Part shown: positions 35,110-43,925 of the stretch, in pieces
How the letters are laid out: each line of letters opens with the position of its first letter
Position numbering within the stretch: position 1 is the stretch's first letter
The notes under the pieces: model-generated
Databases searched by the model: none
Told to the model about the DNA's origin: nothing
The model's input: the letters and a program-made list of their open reading frames with translations, nothing else
Assembly: GCA_017642535.1 (NCBI GenBank)
Contig: JAGCOW010000032.1
Span: 1 to 47,776 of the forward strand
Reading direction: 5' to 3'
Length of the DNA: 47,776 nt
From: Bacteroidales bacterium
GTDB lineage: Bacteria > Bacteroidota > Bacteroidia > Bacteroidales > UBA1715
Program-made: the position numbers and the translations under genes

Positions 35110-36592
35110 GCGTCAAAATTAAGGTCAAATTGTTCTTTTAGTTTTGTGAGAAATTTATTCTCACTTGCCATAGTATTAAATTTCTCTTGTGCCGTCAATT
35201 CGTATGTGATGGTATTGACGGGTTTTCGATTTTCAATCGGTGTTATTTTTGTTGCAATTTGTTTTTCTGATTGCAAGTCCATCATAATGTTATGACGAAT
35301 GGGCTGTGGTTCAACAACTTTGGGCGTTGCCTGTGGTTGTTGCACAGGTTTTTTTTGTTCCGTTTGCAGAGGTGTTTGTACTATTGGCTGTACAGGTTGT
35401 TGTGGAGGAACTTGAACTTTGGGTTGAACGGGTTGTGGTTGCGGTTTTGCAACAGGTTGTGTCTTTGCCGCTGTTGTTTTGGCGGTTAGTTCAGTTTTTT
35501 TTTTAGAATGTTGCAGAATTGCAACAGTGCCAATTCCACGTGTAGGCGTTTGTTGTTACTTTCCTTGTATTTCTCGTCAAAGCGTTGTGCCAAGTCAAGC
35601 GCGGTAAACAAGAAGTCGATAGGGCAATTTTTTGACTGATTTGCATATCGTTCTTTGGTTGATTCGCTCACTTCAAGCAAAGGAATCGTTTTGGGATCCT
35701 TGCTTACCAATAAATCTCTGAAGTGGCTACACAAACCTTGGAGGAAATTTCTGTCGTCGAAACCTTTGTTCAAAATCTCGTCAAACGTGACTAATGCCGA
35801 TGCATAGTCCGATTTAAGGAAGAAATCGGTTAGTTTGAAGAAGTATTCGTAATCAAGAACGTTGAGGTTTTCTATAGTATTCTGATACGTGACATTTTTG
35901 CCCGAGAAGCTTACAATCTGGTCGAATATGGAAAGAGCGTCACGCAAACCGCCACTTGCTTTGGTGGCAATCACGTTGAGAGCTTCCTTGTCGATTGTAA
36001 CACCTTCTTTTTCAGCAACATTGGCAAGATGATTGACAATGTCGTCAACTTTTATTCTATTAAAATCAAATATCTGACAACGAGAAAGAATCGTAGGCAG
36101 AATTTTATGCTTTTCTGTTGTTGCAAGAATGAAAATAGCGTGTCGTGGCGGTTCTTCCAAAGTTTTTAGAAACGCATTGAACGCTTGTGTGGAAAGCATG
36201 TGAACCTCGTCGATTATATAAACGCTATATTTCCCGATTTGTGGCGGGATTCGCACTTGGTCAATCAGCTGACGAATGTCGTCAACCGAGTTGTTCGATG
36301 CCGCATCGAGTTCCACGACGTTGAACGATGCCGATGTGTTGAACGATTTACATGATTCACATTCATTGCAGGCCTCCAATTCGGGCGAGAGATTCTGACA
36401 GTTGATTGTTTTTGCAAAAATTCTTGCGCACGTCGTTTTCCCCACACCACGAGGTCCGCAAAAAAGGTATGCTTGACCGAGGTGTCCCGATTCAATAGAG
36501 TTTTTCAACGTGCGAGTAATTGATTCTTGCCCAATTACGGTCGCAAACGTCGCTGGTCTATATTTTCGTGCCGATACAATGAAATTTTCCAT
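35106..36592 (-). CDS. dnaX: DNA polymerase III gamma/tau subunit, two frames joined by -1 shift at an A10 run
   Basis: Clamp-loader ATPase of the replisome. The zero frame runs from ATG 36592 to a stop at 35486-35488 and gives 368 residues: Walker A 'CGPRGVGKTT' (45-54), zinc cysteines 65, 75, 78 and 81, Walker B 'IIDEVH' (126-131), the SRC arginine finger near 172, and domain III. The stop follows two codons after ten A residues (minus strand, 35504-35495). A -1 shift there leads into an open frame of 129 more residues: a Pro/Gln-rich linker, then 'LTAQEKFNTMASENKFL', which resembles the conserved C-terminal end of Bacteroidetes DnaX. The product would be 495 residues. So a gamma-like and a tau-like form are both possible. 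Translation upstream of 36592 is not conserved. dnaB lies upstream in the same likely operon; ispE overlaps by ATGA. Confidence 0.9.
35495..35504 (-). other. A10 slippery run in dnaX
   Basis: On the minus strand the codons are CTA AAA AAA AAA CTG AAC TAA, so A-AAA-AAA heptamers sit in the right phase for -1 slippage, and the zero-frame stop is close behind. A 4-bp stem (CCGC/GCGG, 10-base loop) starts 9 bases after the run and could act as a weak stimulator. Polymerase slippage on the homopolymer is the other possibility. Confidence 0.7.
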
Positions 36593-36623
36593 ATCACAAA
36601 TATACGAAAATTGCTTTAACAAC

Positions 36624-37880
36624 CTACGTTTTTTGTTTTTTCTTTTTTGCAGCGGGAAAAAGTACATTGTTAAGAATCAGACGATATCCCGGCGAATTTT
36701 TGTGATTGTCCAAGTTGGTTGGTTGGTCGCCTACGTAGTGCCGATAATCTTCGGGGTCGTGACCGCCGTAGAATGTCCACGTGCCTTTGCCATACGTTCC
36801 ATGAATGTATTTTGCCTCTTTCGCCGATTTTAGTTCGCCCATGATTGTTGTGGTTGCTTTGATTAAATCCTCGTTGAACGCCGTTGTTTGTCCCATAAAT
36901 CCCTTGATGATGTTGGTGTGGTTTTGACAAAGCATTGTCGGCACTGGGTCCCATTTTGCCGAAAATTCAAACAATGTGAAAAAATCCACATTTTCGTTGA
37001 CTTTGCGTGTCTCGGTAACGTCTATGTCGGAGTATTCGTATTCCATTGGATTACGTTTGAGTGTGAAGTTCTGAAACGCCAGACATTTTGAGTAGTCCAG
37101 TTTTTCTTGTGCTTGTGGGTCGGCAGGGTCGCCGTCGAACATACTTTCACAAATATCTACGTTTTCGGCAGCAAGGGCTATGTCGAACGAGTCGGTTCCC
37201 GAACACATGGCAAAGAGGAATCCGCCATTTTCCACGTACAATTTAATTGTTTTGGCAACGTATAATTTTAGGTCCGAAACTTTTGAAAAACCATATTTTC
37301 GAGCTTCTGCCTCGGCATTTTTCTGTTGTTCGACGTACCAAGGTGCATTATGGTAGCTTGCGTAGAATTTGCCGTATTGTCCCGTAAAATCTTCGTGGTG
37401 CATGTGCAGCCAGTCATATTTTGACAATTCGCCGTTGACAATTTCGCCATCGTATATCACAGTGTAGGGAATTTCGGCATAGGTGAGGGCTAAGGTGACA
37501 GCATCGTCCCAAGGAAGTTTGTCTTTGGGTGAATAAACTGCCATTTTTGGTGCTTTTTCAAGTTTCACCGCATCCATATTCACATCGTTTGACGAAACTT
37601 CTGTCAAAATTGACGACACTTTCACGTCGGCAATGATTTCATAGGAAACGCCCCGAATGTCGCATTCTTTCTTAATGTCAGGATTGTATTCAATGAGGAA
37701 GCTTCCGCCACGATAATTCAGCAACCAATCAATTGTAATTCCGTTTTGCAATACCCAATATGCTATGCCGTATGCTTTGAGATGGTTTTTCTGACTATTG
37801 TCCATAGGAATCAGAAAACCGAATGCGAAGCAGAGATTGTAGGCACATGTAAGCAGTATGGCAAAAAGAATCTTTTTCAT
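36624..37880 (-). CDS. conserved exported Bacteroidetes protein, glutamine amidotransferase-like fold, unknown function
   Basis: A 418-residue protein with a signal peptide (residues 1-19, ending near 'LCFA'). Proteins like it are often labelled 'asparagine synthetase B' in Bacteroidetes genomes, but no N-terminal nucleophile Cys or synthetase domain is present, so that name is not supported. The central part resembles a class I amidotransferase-like or ThuA-like Rossmann fold: 'DAVTLALTYAEIPYTVIYD', 'YDWLHMHHEDFTG', and a nucleophile-elbow-like 'GGFLFAMCSGTDSFD' with Cys-Ser. The C-terminus has 'GTYGKGTWTFYGGHDPEDY', a conserved block. It probably acts in the periplasm or at the cell surface. 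It lies 3 bases after dnaB and 31 bases before dnaX, an odd place for an exported protein. Confidence 0.7.
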   Translation of the reverse strand: MKKILFAILLTCAYNLCFAFGFLIPMDNSQKNHLKAYGIAYWVLQNGITIDWLLNYRGGSFLIEYNPDIKKECDIRGVSYEIIADVKVSSILTEVSSNDVNMDAVKLEKAPKMAVYSPKDKLPWDDAVTLALTYAEIPYTVIYDGEIVNGELSKYDWLHMHHEDFTGQYGKFYASYHNAPWYVEQQKNAEAEARKYGFSKVSDLKLYVAKTIKLYVENGGFLFAMCSGTDSFDIALAAENVDICESMFDGDPADPQAQEKLDYSKCLAFQNFTLKRNPMEYEYSDIDVTETRKVNENVDFFTLFEFSAKWDPVPTMLCQNHTNIIKGFMGQTTAFNEDLIKATTTIMGELKSAKEAKYIHGTYGKGTWTFYGGHDPEDYRHYVGDQPTNLDNHKNSPGYRLILNNVLFPAAKKKKQKT

Positions 37881-37883
37881 TTA

Positions 37884-39440
37884 TTAAAATGGCATTACGG
37901 TGTCTGTAGAACCACCTAGTGGATTCTCTTTCGTGTTATTTCCTGCAAAAGCATTTGCTTCGTCAGATAGTTTTGATTTTTTGAGTTCTAATTCTTCAAA
38001 GTCAAACTTCTGATTCTCAATAGGTTCATCTGGATTTGTCATTGCAAAAGTAGTGTCAACGTCTCTAAACTTCATAAATTCACCGATAAATTCCATTTCT
38101 GCGGAACCATTGGCTCCGTGGCGGTTTTTTTCAACGATGATTTTTGCTTTTTTGCTTATGTCGTTCCCTTCGCTATCCACGTTGCTTCTAGTAGCTTTGG
38201 CTTCACGGTGTATGAATAGCACCATATCGGCATCTTGTTCAATTGCTCCCGATTCACGCAAGTCTGACAATTTCGGTTCCTTGTCGGCTCCTTGACGACC
38301 TTCCAAAGAACGGTTAAGTTGCGACAATGCAATGATAGGAATCTTTAATTCCATTGCGATTGACTTGATTTGGCGAGAAATATAACTTACCTCCTGCTCA
38401 CGAGCCAATGTCTTGCCTGAGGTCATGAGTTGCAAGTAATCGACCACAATACATTTTATGTCATTTTTTTCGACAAGTCGGCGGCATTTTGAACGAAATT
38501 CATAGATGGAAATACCAGGGGTGTCGTCGAAGAAAATCTTTGCTTTTTCCAATCGTTCTTTTGCTGTGAGTAACCTGTCTAATTCCGTGTCGTTGAGATT
38601 TCCCGTACGAAGTTTGTTTTGATATAGTTCCGCTTCGCCTACTAACAAACGGGTGGCAAGTTGCTCGCAACTCATTTCAAGAGAAAACATAGCCACAGGG
38701 AAGCCATAGTCCACGGCCATATTTCTCAGCATAGTCAGTACAAATGCAGTTTTACCCATACCTGGTCGTGCAGCAATAACAATCATATTGCCATCCTGCC
38801 ATCCCGAGGTAATGGCATCGACTTTGGTAAAGCCCGTCTGCAGACCGATGAGAGATTTTTTTGCACTACGTGCTACGAGGACTTGGTCATAGACATTATC
38901 CATCACCTCTTTGATATTCTGAATAGAACGTTTTTTGAGACTTTGGTCGGTGACGGACATAATGTTGCTTTCAGCAAAGTCGGTTAGGTCTGACAACTCG
39001 CATTCTGGAGAAAATGCTTTCTCGCATATTTGCGATGAAACGCGAATCAATTCTCGTTGTATATATTTTTCGACAAGAATTTTGGCGTGTGCCTCGACAT
39101 TTGCCGACGTCGAAACTTTCATTGTCAAATCCGTAATGAATGCAGGCCCACCAATGGTGTCTAATTCGTTTTGTGCGTTGAGTTTGTCAATCACCGTCAT
39201 AAGCGTAATGGGACTTGCCTCACGGTACAAGCTATCCATTACTTTAAAAATAATCTGATGTTTCGGGATGAAAAAGACTTCGGGTTTTAAGTAGTTCATT
39301 ACGTCGGGAATCGCATCCTCGTTAATGAGCAACTGGCCTAATACGGTTTCTTCCAATGATTCCGAATAGGGTGGAATTTTCCCTGCGTAATCAACGCTTA
39401 CAACCACTTCTCTTGGTGGATATTTTGAATTATTTGCCAT
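37884..39440 (-). CDS. dnaB: replicative DNA helicase DnaB
   Basis: A 518-residue hexameric 5'-3' helicase of usual length. The N-terminal domain ('PPYSESLEETVLGQLLIN') is followed by the RecA-like core with Walker A 'ARPGMGKTAF' (about 213-222), Walker B around 'CIVVDYLQLM', and 'LSQLNRSLEGR'. It unwinds DNA at the fork and, in E. coli, is held by the tau form of DnaX, whose gene is two positions downstream here. It has a clear promoter at 39461-39491 and heads the likely operon dnaB, exported protein, dnaX, ispE. Confidence 0.97.
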   Translation of the reverse strand: MANNSKYPPREVVVSVDYAGKIPPYSESLEETVLGQLLINEDAIPDVMNYLKPEVFFIPKHQIIFKVMDSLYREASPITLMTVIDKLNAQNELDTIGGPAFITDLTMKVSTSANVEAHAKILVEKYIQRELIRVSSQICEKAFSPECELSDLTDFAESNIMSVTDQSLKKRSIQNIKEVMDNVYDQVLVARSAKKSLIGLQTGFTKVDAITSGWQDGNMIVIAARPGMGKTAFVLTMLRNMAVDYGFPVAMFSLEMSCEQLATRLLVGEAELYQNKLRTGNLNDTELDRLLTAKERLEKAKIFFDDTPGISIYEFRSKCRRLVEKNDIKCIVVDYLQLMTSGKTLAREQEVSYISRQIKSIAMELKIPIIALSQLNRSLEGRQGADKEPKLSDLRESGAIEQDADMVLFIHREAKATRSNVDSEGNDISKKAKIIVEKNRHGANGSAEMEFIGEFMKFRDVDTTFAMTNPDEPIENQKFDFEELELKKSKLSDEANAFAGNNTKENPLGGSTDTVMPF

Positions 39441-39460
39441 ACATTTTATTTTTTACGACA

Positions 39461-39491
39461 CAAAAATAGGGAAGTCTTTTGTGGTCTGCAA
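39461..39491 (-). promoter_or_regulatory. promoter for the dnaB operon
   Basis: On the minus strand: TTG (39491-39489), 20 bases, TATTTTTG (39468-39461), a full Bacteroidetes-type promoter 20 bases before the dnaB ATG. Confidence 0.65.
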
Positions 39492-39539
39492 TGTGAAAAT
39501 ATAAACAACTCGATGTTGGTTGATTGTTTAAAAATGGTG

Positions 39540-40502
39540 TCAGTTCACTATACACGCGTCTTCGAACGAAAAACCGTTCAAAAAGTCATGAATGTTCATT
39601 CTGCGTTTCCCTTCTATCTGAATCTCAATAGGTTGAATAAACCCATCTTGAGTAGTGATTGCAATGGAATTATTTTTATTAACAATGACACCAACTGGTA
39701 ACGTGTGATTTTCTATAATACAATGTGCCACAAAGATTTTGAACACCGAAATCGTATTGTTTTTCTGAATTTGCGTCCATGCTCCCGGATAGGGGGAAAA
39801 ACCTCGGATATGATTATTTATGTTTTCGGTAGAATCGTTCCAATTGATTTTGCACGTATCCTTGAAAATTTTTGGAGCCGGTTTCAAATCCGATTCATTC
39901 TGGAACATTGTTTTTTGATCGATGCCTTGCGTCTTTCCATTTTCCAACAATTGCAATGTTTCCAACAGTAATTGCGAGCCACTTTCTTGTAATTTGTCGT
40001 GAAGTGTGCCGGCAGTTTCGTCGTCGGCTATGGCAACTTCCTTTTGAAGAAGAATGTTGCCCGTGTCAATCACCTCGTTTATCAAGAAACTTGTTACGCC
40101 CGTTTTTTTCTCACCATTGATAATTGCCCAGTTTATTGGCGCAGCACCACGGTACTGGGGAAGGAGAGAGGCGTGAATGTTGATTGTCCCGATTTTGGGG
40201 ATTTGCCACACAACTTTGGGCAACATTTTAAATGCAACCACCACAATCAAATCAATGTTCAGAGTTTGTAGTTCTTGCAAAAAAACTTCGTCTTTTAATG
40301 ATTCTGGTTGTAGGATTGGCAAGTTTTTTTCTTTTGCAAAGACTTTTACTGCCGATTCGTTGATTTTCTTTCCGCGTCCGGCAGGTTTGTCTTGACCAGT
40401 TACAACGGCAACGACATTATAATTATGTTGCAACATAATTTCCAATGGGCGTACCGCAAAGTCTGGGTTACCCATATAAACAATTCGAAATGTGTTTGCC
40501 AT
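39540..40502 (-). CDS. fmt: methionyl-tRNA formyltransferase
   Basis: A 320-residue enzyme that formylates initiator Met-tRNA. The folate-binding and catalytic site is present in 'INIHASLLPQYRGAAPINW' (Asn/His and SLLP), followed by 'GVTSFLINEVIDTGNIL' and the Asp of 'VIDTG'. The C-terminal OB-fold domain starts near 'NNHIRGFSPYPGAW'. The N-terminal 'RIVYMGNPDFAV' is standard. It starts 2 bases after the wzc stop, so a housekeeping gene is probably transcribed from the capsule-export promoter. Confidence 0.97.
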   Translation of the reverse strand: MANTFRIVYMGNPDFAVRPLEIMLQHNYNVVAVVTGQDKPAGRGKKINESAVKVFAKEKNLPILQPESLKDEVFLQELQTLNIDLIVVVAFKMLPKVVWQIPKIGTINIHASLLPQYRGAAPINWAIINGEKKTGVTSFLINEVIDTGNILLQKEVAIADDETAGTLHDKLQESGSQLLLETLQLLENGKTQGIDQKTMFQNESDLKPAPKIFKDTCKINWNDSTENINNHIRGFSPYPGAWTQIQKNNTISVFKIFVAHCIIENHTLPVGVIVNKNNSIAITTQDGFIQPIEIQIEGKRRMNIHDFLNGFSFEDACIVN

Positions 40503-40504
40503 TG

Positions 40505-42937
40505 TTATGATTTCTTAAAAATCTTTTTGTACCAAGGAACTTTCACCGTGTCTTCGTCGCTGTAATAACCGTGATTTTGAGTCTTGTCTCGATAAGTTCC
40601 GTATCCATAGCCATATCCGTAACCATATCCGTAACCGTAACCTGCTTCAAGATTAACGTCGTTCAACAAGATTGAAAGGTTATTGATTTGTTGTTCCTTA
40701 GCCAAAGAATTTGCCAAAGCGATGGATTCCTTGTTGGTATAATTCTGACGCATTACGAAAATGTTGCAATGAGCAAATTTTGCAATTGCGATAGTGTCGG
40801 CTACAAGTCCGATAGGAGGTGTATCGAGTATGATATAGTCGTAACCTCTTTGCTTGCAGTTATTTATGAAATCGTTGAATTCAGGGCTTTCAATCAATTC
40901 GGCAGGATTTGGCGGAATTGGACCCGCAACAATCACGTCAAGATTTTGAATGTCGCTGTGAATGATAATGTCATCTAGGGAATCACGACCAATCAAGTGG
41001 GTCGTAACACCAATGTTGTTTGACATATTCAACATTTCTGCCATACGAGGTTTACGCAAGTCGAGACCGATAATCAGCACTTTTTTGTTGATAAGTGAAA
41101 GAATTGCCGCCAAGTTTAATGCACAGAAAGACTTACCTTCACCCGATATTGTTGAGGTGAGTGCAATGATATTGGTATTGTCGTTATGTTTTAAGAAGTA
41201 TGCCAAATTCGAACGAATTGCACGGAACGATTCCGCAATCGATGACTTTGGTTTTGTCTTTACGGGAACTTTGTCGGAATGCTTGTTGTGAAGAATCGTA
41301 CCAATGATTGGCAACGACGACTTGCTTTCTATGTCGGTCTTGTCCTTTATAGTATAGTCAAAGTAGTTTAATAATATTATGATTGCACAAGGAATGAAAA
41401 TGCCCAAGAAAATTGCAACAAGAAGCAAAATTTTAAGTCGTGGGAACGATTGTTGGGCGTTTTCTGCACGAGCAGGGTCTATGATTTTTATATCGGAAAC
41501 GTTTGCTGCCTTTGTCAGGCCTATTTCTGCACGTTTTTGCAACAAGAAACTATATACCGTATTGTTCACGTCAAATTGGCGTTGAATGCTGATTAATTCG
41601 CGTTCGGTACTTGGCAGTTGTTGTATTTCGGAATCCGTTTTCTCGATTTCTTTTTTGATTTCGTTCAACTCTAATTTTGTGGATTCTATCAAACTGTTCA
41701 CATTGTCAACAAGCGAAGTGATAGTTTGTTCAATTTTCATATTGACAATCTGCAAGTTAGGATTGTCGGGAGTTGCACTGTATGTTAGAACTTGTTTTTC
41801 GGTGTACAACGCATTCAGTTGTGAAATCAATGATTTTAGTAGTGGGTCGTCAATGCCAGTGATTGATGGCATTTTGATGTCTTCCATATTATCGTTTTGT
41901 ATGGAACGTAATATGTAGTTATAGTATTTAAGGTTTATTTCTTGTTTTGATTTGTTTTTCTCTTGTTCTTCCAATTTCTTGTATAACAAAGAACCTTCAT
42001 CGCTCAAGTTCACAATTTTATTGTTGGAACGGAATGTCTCCAAGTTTGATTCAGCAAAAATCAAAGAATCGGAAATTTGTGTAAGTTGCTCATTGATAAA
42101 TGATTCCGATTTGAGAGACGTTTCATTTTTGTCTTCCAAATCTTGCTCCATACAAACTTCAACAAGTCCGTTCAAGAAGTCAGTCGCTTTTTCGGGAACG
42201 TTGTCTTTTATGGAAAGATTAACGATGGTACCTTTCTTTGAACTTGCTTCGACAACAAGATTTTTCTGATAAATCTTGGTAAGCGTGTTGTAATTGTTGA
42301 TGTAGAACCGAAACGTCAGACGGTTGTCCTTGAATTTGTCCATAGAAAAGTCGTCGGCTTTGCGGATGGTGAATTTGTATATGGAATCACAGTACTGCTC
42401 GCCCCATACCATTACTTGTGATATGGTACACGTGTCACGTTCTATGGTTAGTCGATATTCATCGTCGGATATGATTTTTACGTCAATAAATTCTGGCGTG
42501 TATTGATTTTTGTCGTTATAATCTCGGTAGGAAGTGTCCAAGTCAACCCAAAATGGCGATGCTTTGTAAATTTCCACATCGTGAACACGTCCGTGGTTGA
42601 AATAGGAAATTTGGAAGTTTTGTTTTTCAAGCGTTTTCCGAATCAGCGTGTATGATTGCAAAACTCCAATTTGATTATCAATGTTTGCCTTTCCCGATGT
42701 ACTTGCTCCAAATTCCTTTAACAGCGAGGTCATTCCGCCAAGAGCGTCTTCTTTTTCAACGATGATGATAGATGAAGATGCTTCAAAAACTTTGGTGGCA
42801 TATCTATTTACTAAAAAAGCCAGAACCCCACAAATGATACAGGAAAGGACTATCCAGTACCATTTGGAAAGAATGAGCTTTACGTATGCTAAAATATCTA
42901 TATCTTCTTCTAATTCAGTGTATTGTTCGTTTGCCAT
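40505..42937 (-). CDS. wzc: Wzc-type polysaccharide co-polymerase / tyrosine autokinase
   Basis: An 810-residue inner-membrane protein that sets chain length and drives export of capsule or exopolysaccharide. Residues about 10-50 contain the Wzz start and first membrane helix; a long periplasmic coiled-coil region follows; the second helix is at about 500-525. The cytoplasmic BY-kinase domain has Walker A 'STISGEGKS' (near 596), Walker A' 'LIIGLDLRKPRM' and Walker B 'YIILDTPP' (near 705). The C-terminal tail carries a run of Tyr-Gly pairs followed by more tyrosines, the expected autophosphorylation cluster. It begins 6 bases after the wza stop. No cognate phosphatase gene is in the window. 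Confidence 0.95.
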   Translation of the reverse strand: MANEQYTELEEDIDILAYVKLILSKWYWIVLSCIICGVLAFLVNRYATKVFEASSSIIIVEKEDALGGMTSLLKEFGASTSGKANIDNQIGVLQSYTLIRKTLEKQNFQISYFNHGRVHDVEIYKASPFWVDLDTSYRDYNDKNQYTPEFIDVKIISDDEYRLTIERDTCTISQVMVWGEQYCDSIYKFTIRKADDFSMDKFKDNRLTFRFYINNYNTLTKIYQKNLVVEASSKKGTIVNLSIKDNVPEKATDFLNGLVEVCMEQDLEDKNETSLKSESFINEQLTQISDSLIFAESNLETFRSNNKIVNLSDEGSLLYKKLEEQEKNKSKQEINLKYYNYILRSIQNDNMEDIKMPSITGIDDPLLKSLISQLNALYTEKQVLTYSATPDNPNLQIVNMKIEQTITSLVDNVNSLIESTKLELNEIKKEIEKTDSEIQQLPSTERELISIQRQFDVNNTVYSFLLQKRAEIGLTKAANVSDIKIIDPARAENAQQSFPRLKILLLVAIFLGIFIPCAIIILLNYFDYTIKDKTDIESKSSLPIIGTILHNKHSDKVPVKTKPKSSIAESFRAIRSNLAYFLKHNDNTNIIALTSTISGEGKSFCALNLAAILSLINKKVLIIGLDLRKPRMAEMLNMSNNIGVTTHLIGRDSLDDIIIHSDIQNLDVIVAGPIPPNPAELIESPEFNDFINNCKQRGYDYIILDTPPIGLVADTIAIAKFAHCNIFVMRQNYTNKESIALANSLAKEQQINNLSILLNDVNLEAGYGYGYGYGYGYGYGTYRDKTQNHGYYSDEDTVKVPWYKKIFKKS
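40599..40642. repeat. hexanucleotide repeat encoding the Tyr-Gly tail of Wzc
   Basis: Seven-odd imperfect copies of a 6-base unit (ccgtaa, ccatat and ccatag variants), which on the minus strand encode alternating Gly and Tyr. The unit is a multiple of three, so gain or loss of copies would keep the frame and only change the number of tyrosines. Confidence 0.75.
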
Positions 42938-42943
42938 AGCGTG

Positions 42944-43735
42944 TTATTTAAGTACAGAGTTGAAGAAAGTTAATGTCGTTACCAACGTTGTCAAACCTGA
43001 GAATACGAGAGAAATTGTCGTCGTATTTAATCGGAAAGCACGGAGTGGCAATGGTTCTACGATAACAATATCGTTGGGCAACAAATAAAATTGTTCTGTT
43101 GATATGATGTTTTCCTTGGTCAAATCAACACGAAACGTGATGTTTTCGTTGTTGATGGTTCGTACAATCAAGATACTTTTTCTGTTTCCATATTGTGTGA
43201 TGTCGCCGGCAAGGGCAAGTGCCTCAAAGAGATTGATGCTGTTACGCAAGATGTTGTATGTTCCGGGACGGTTTACTTCACCCAAGACTGAAATTTTTGT
43301 GTTAAGTAACTTGAGTATGACCGTGGCATTTTTGAAATAGCCGTTAATTCTTTCTTGTACTACATTTTCGGCTTGACTAATCGTCAGTCCCGAAAGGTTT
43401 ATCGTGTCAATCACAGGAATTCGGACGTAACCGTTTTCGTCTATGGTGTAACCTTTCAATGCCGTCGATACTTCGCCAGTGGTGTTGACTCCGCCACCGC
43501 CCATGTCAAGGTTGAATAAGGAACTTGTTTCCTTGTCGATACTCAACACTCTAATATAAACCACATCACCAGGTTGGAGAATGACACGTAAGTCATTTTG
43601 GTTGAAAACCATTGTCGTGTCACCTTTGGGGTGGTCATTCATATAAACAAGTTTTTTCCGTGAGGTACAGTTTGAAAATAGGAGAACTCCTAAACAAATC
43701 AGGCAGAACAGAAAACTTTTCTTCATTTTTCGCAT
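42944..43735 (-). CDS. wza: Wza-type polysaccharide export lipoprotein
   Basis: A 263-residue lipoprotein: a signal peptide ends in 'LLFSNC' with lipobox Cys23. Residues about 45-130 form the poly-export domain ('LQPGDVVYIRVLSID', then 'GYTIDENGYVRIPVI'), followed by a SLBB domain ('VLGEVNRPGTYNI' and onward). A short hydrophobic helix near the C-terminus ('TTISLVFSGLTTLVTTLTFF') would cross the outer membrane, as in E. coli Wza. I chose ATG 43735; ATG 43726 is equally possible, while the ATG at 43795 falls in the -7 box. It heads the wza, wzc, fmt unit. It exports polysaccharide together with Wzc. Confidence 0.92.
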   Translation of the reverse strand: MRKMKKSFLFCLICLGVLLFSNCTSRKKLVYMNDHPKGDTTMVFNQNDLRVILQPGDVVYIRVLSIDKETSSLFNLDMGGGGVNTTGEVSTALKGYTIDENGYVRIPVIDTINLSGLTISQAENVVQERINGYFKNATVILKLLNTKISVLGEVNRPGTYNILRNSINLFEALALAGDITQYGNRKSILIVRTINNENITFRVDLTKENIISTEQFYLLPNDIVIVEPLPLRAFRLNTTTISLVFSGLTTLVTTLTFFNSVLK

Positions 43736-43792
43736 CTTGTTAGTGAACGAATGGAATGTGTTAATACATTCTTCATTCATTTTTGTTTTGGG

Positions 43793-43800
43793 CAAATATA
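43793..43800 (-). promoter_or_regulatory. -7 promoter box for wza-wzc-fmt
   Basis: On the minus strand it reads TATATTTG, matching TAnnTTTG, about 57 bases before the wza ATG. It excludes the upstream in-frame ATG at 43795 as a start, since that codon would lie within the box. Confidence 0.45.
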
Positions 43801-43876
43801 GTGTTTTTTCGGTTAAATCTATATGTTTTACTTTTTTATAAAGTGAAAAACGTTATTTTTTGATGTGCTGTTTTTT

Positions 43877-43906
43877 TTTGTGGTTCTGCGTATTTTACTA
43901 TCTTTG
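43877..43906 (+). promoter_or_regulatory. promoter for manA
   Basis: TTTG at 43877-43880, 18 bases, then TATCTTTG at 43899-43906, with the ATG at 43926. This is among the best Bacteroidetes-type promoters in the window. Confidence 0.65.
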
Positions 43907-43925
43907 TATCAAACAAATTAGAATA

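Noticed and set aside
35106..35345. A separate small gene with a GTG start after dnaX
   Set aside because: The frame continues upstream without a stop to the A10 run of dnaX and its end resembles DnaX C-termini, so it is the tail of dnaX rather than a separate gene.
35106..36592. dnaX as a broken pseudogene
   Set aside because: Catalytic motifs are all intact, the shift occurs exactly at a homopolymer known to slip in other dnaX genes, and the tail keeps coding character and couples to ispE.
36624..37880. Asparagine synthetase B
   Set aside because: No Cys2 nucleophile, no synthetase ATP-binding loop, and a signal peptide is present; the label is likely carried over between databases.
40599..40642. 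CRISPR-like array
   Set aside because: The units are only 6 bases, without spacers, and lie inside the wzc reading frame where they encode Gly-Tyr pairs.
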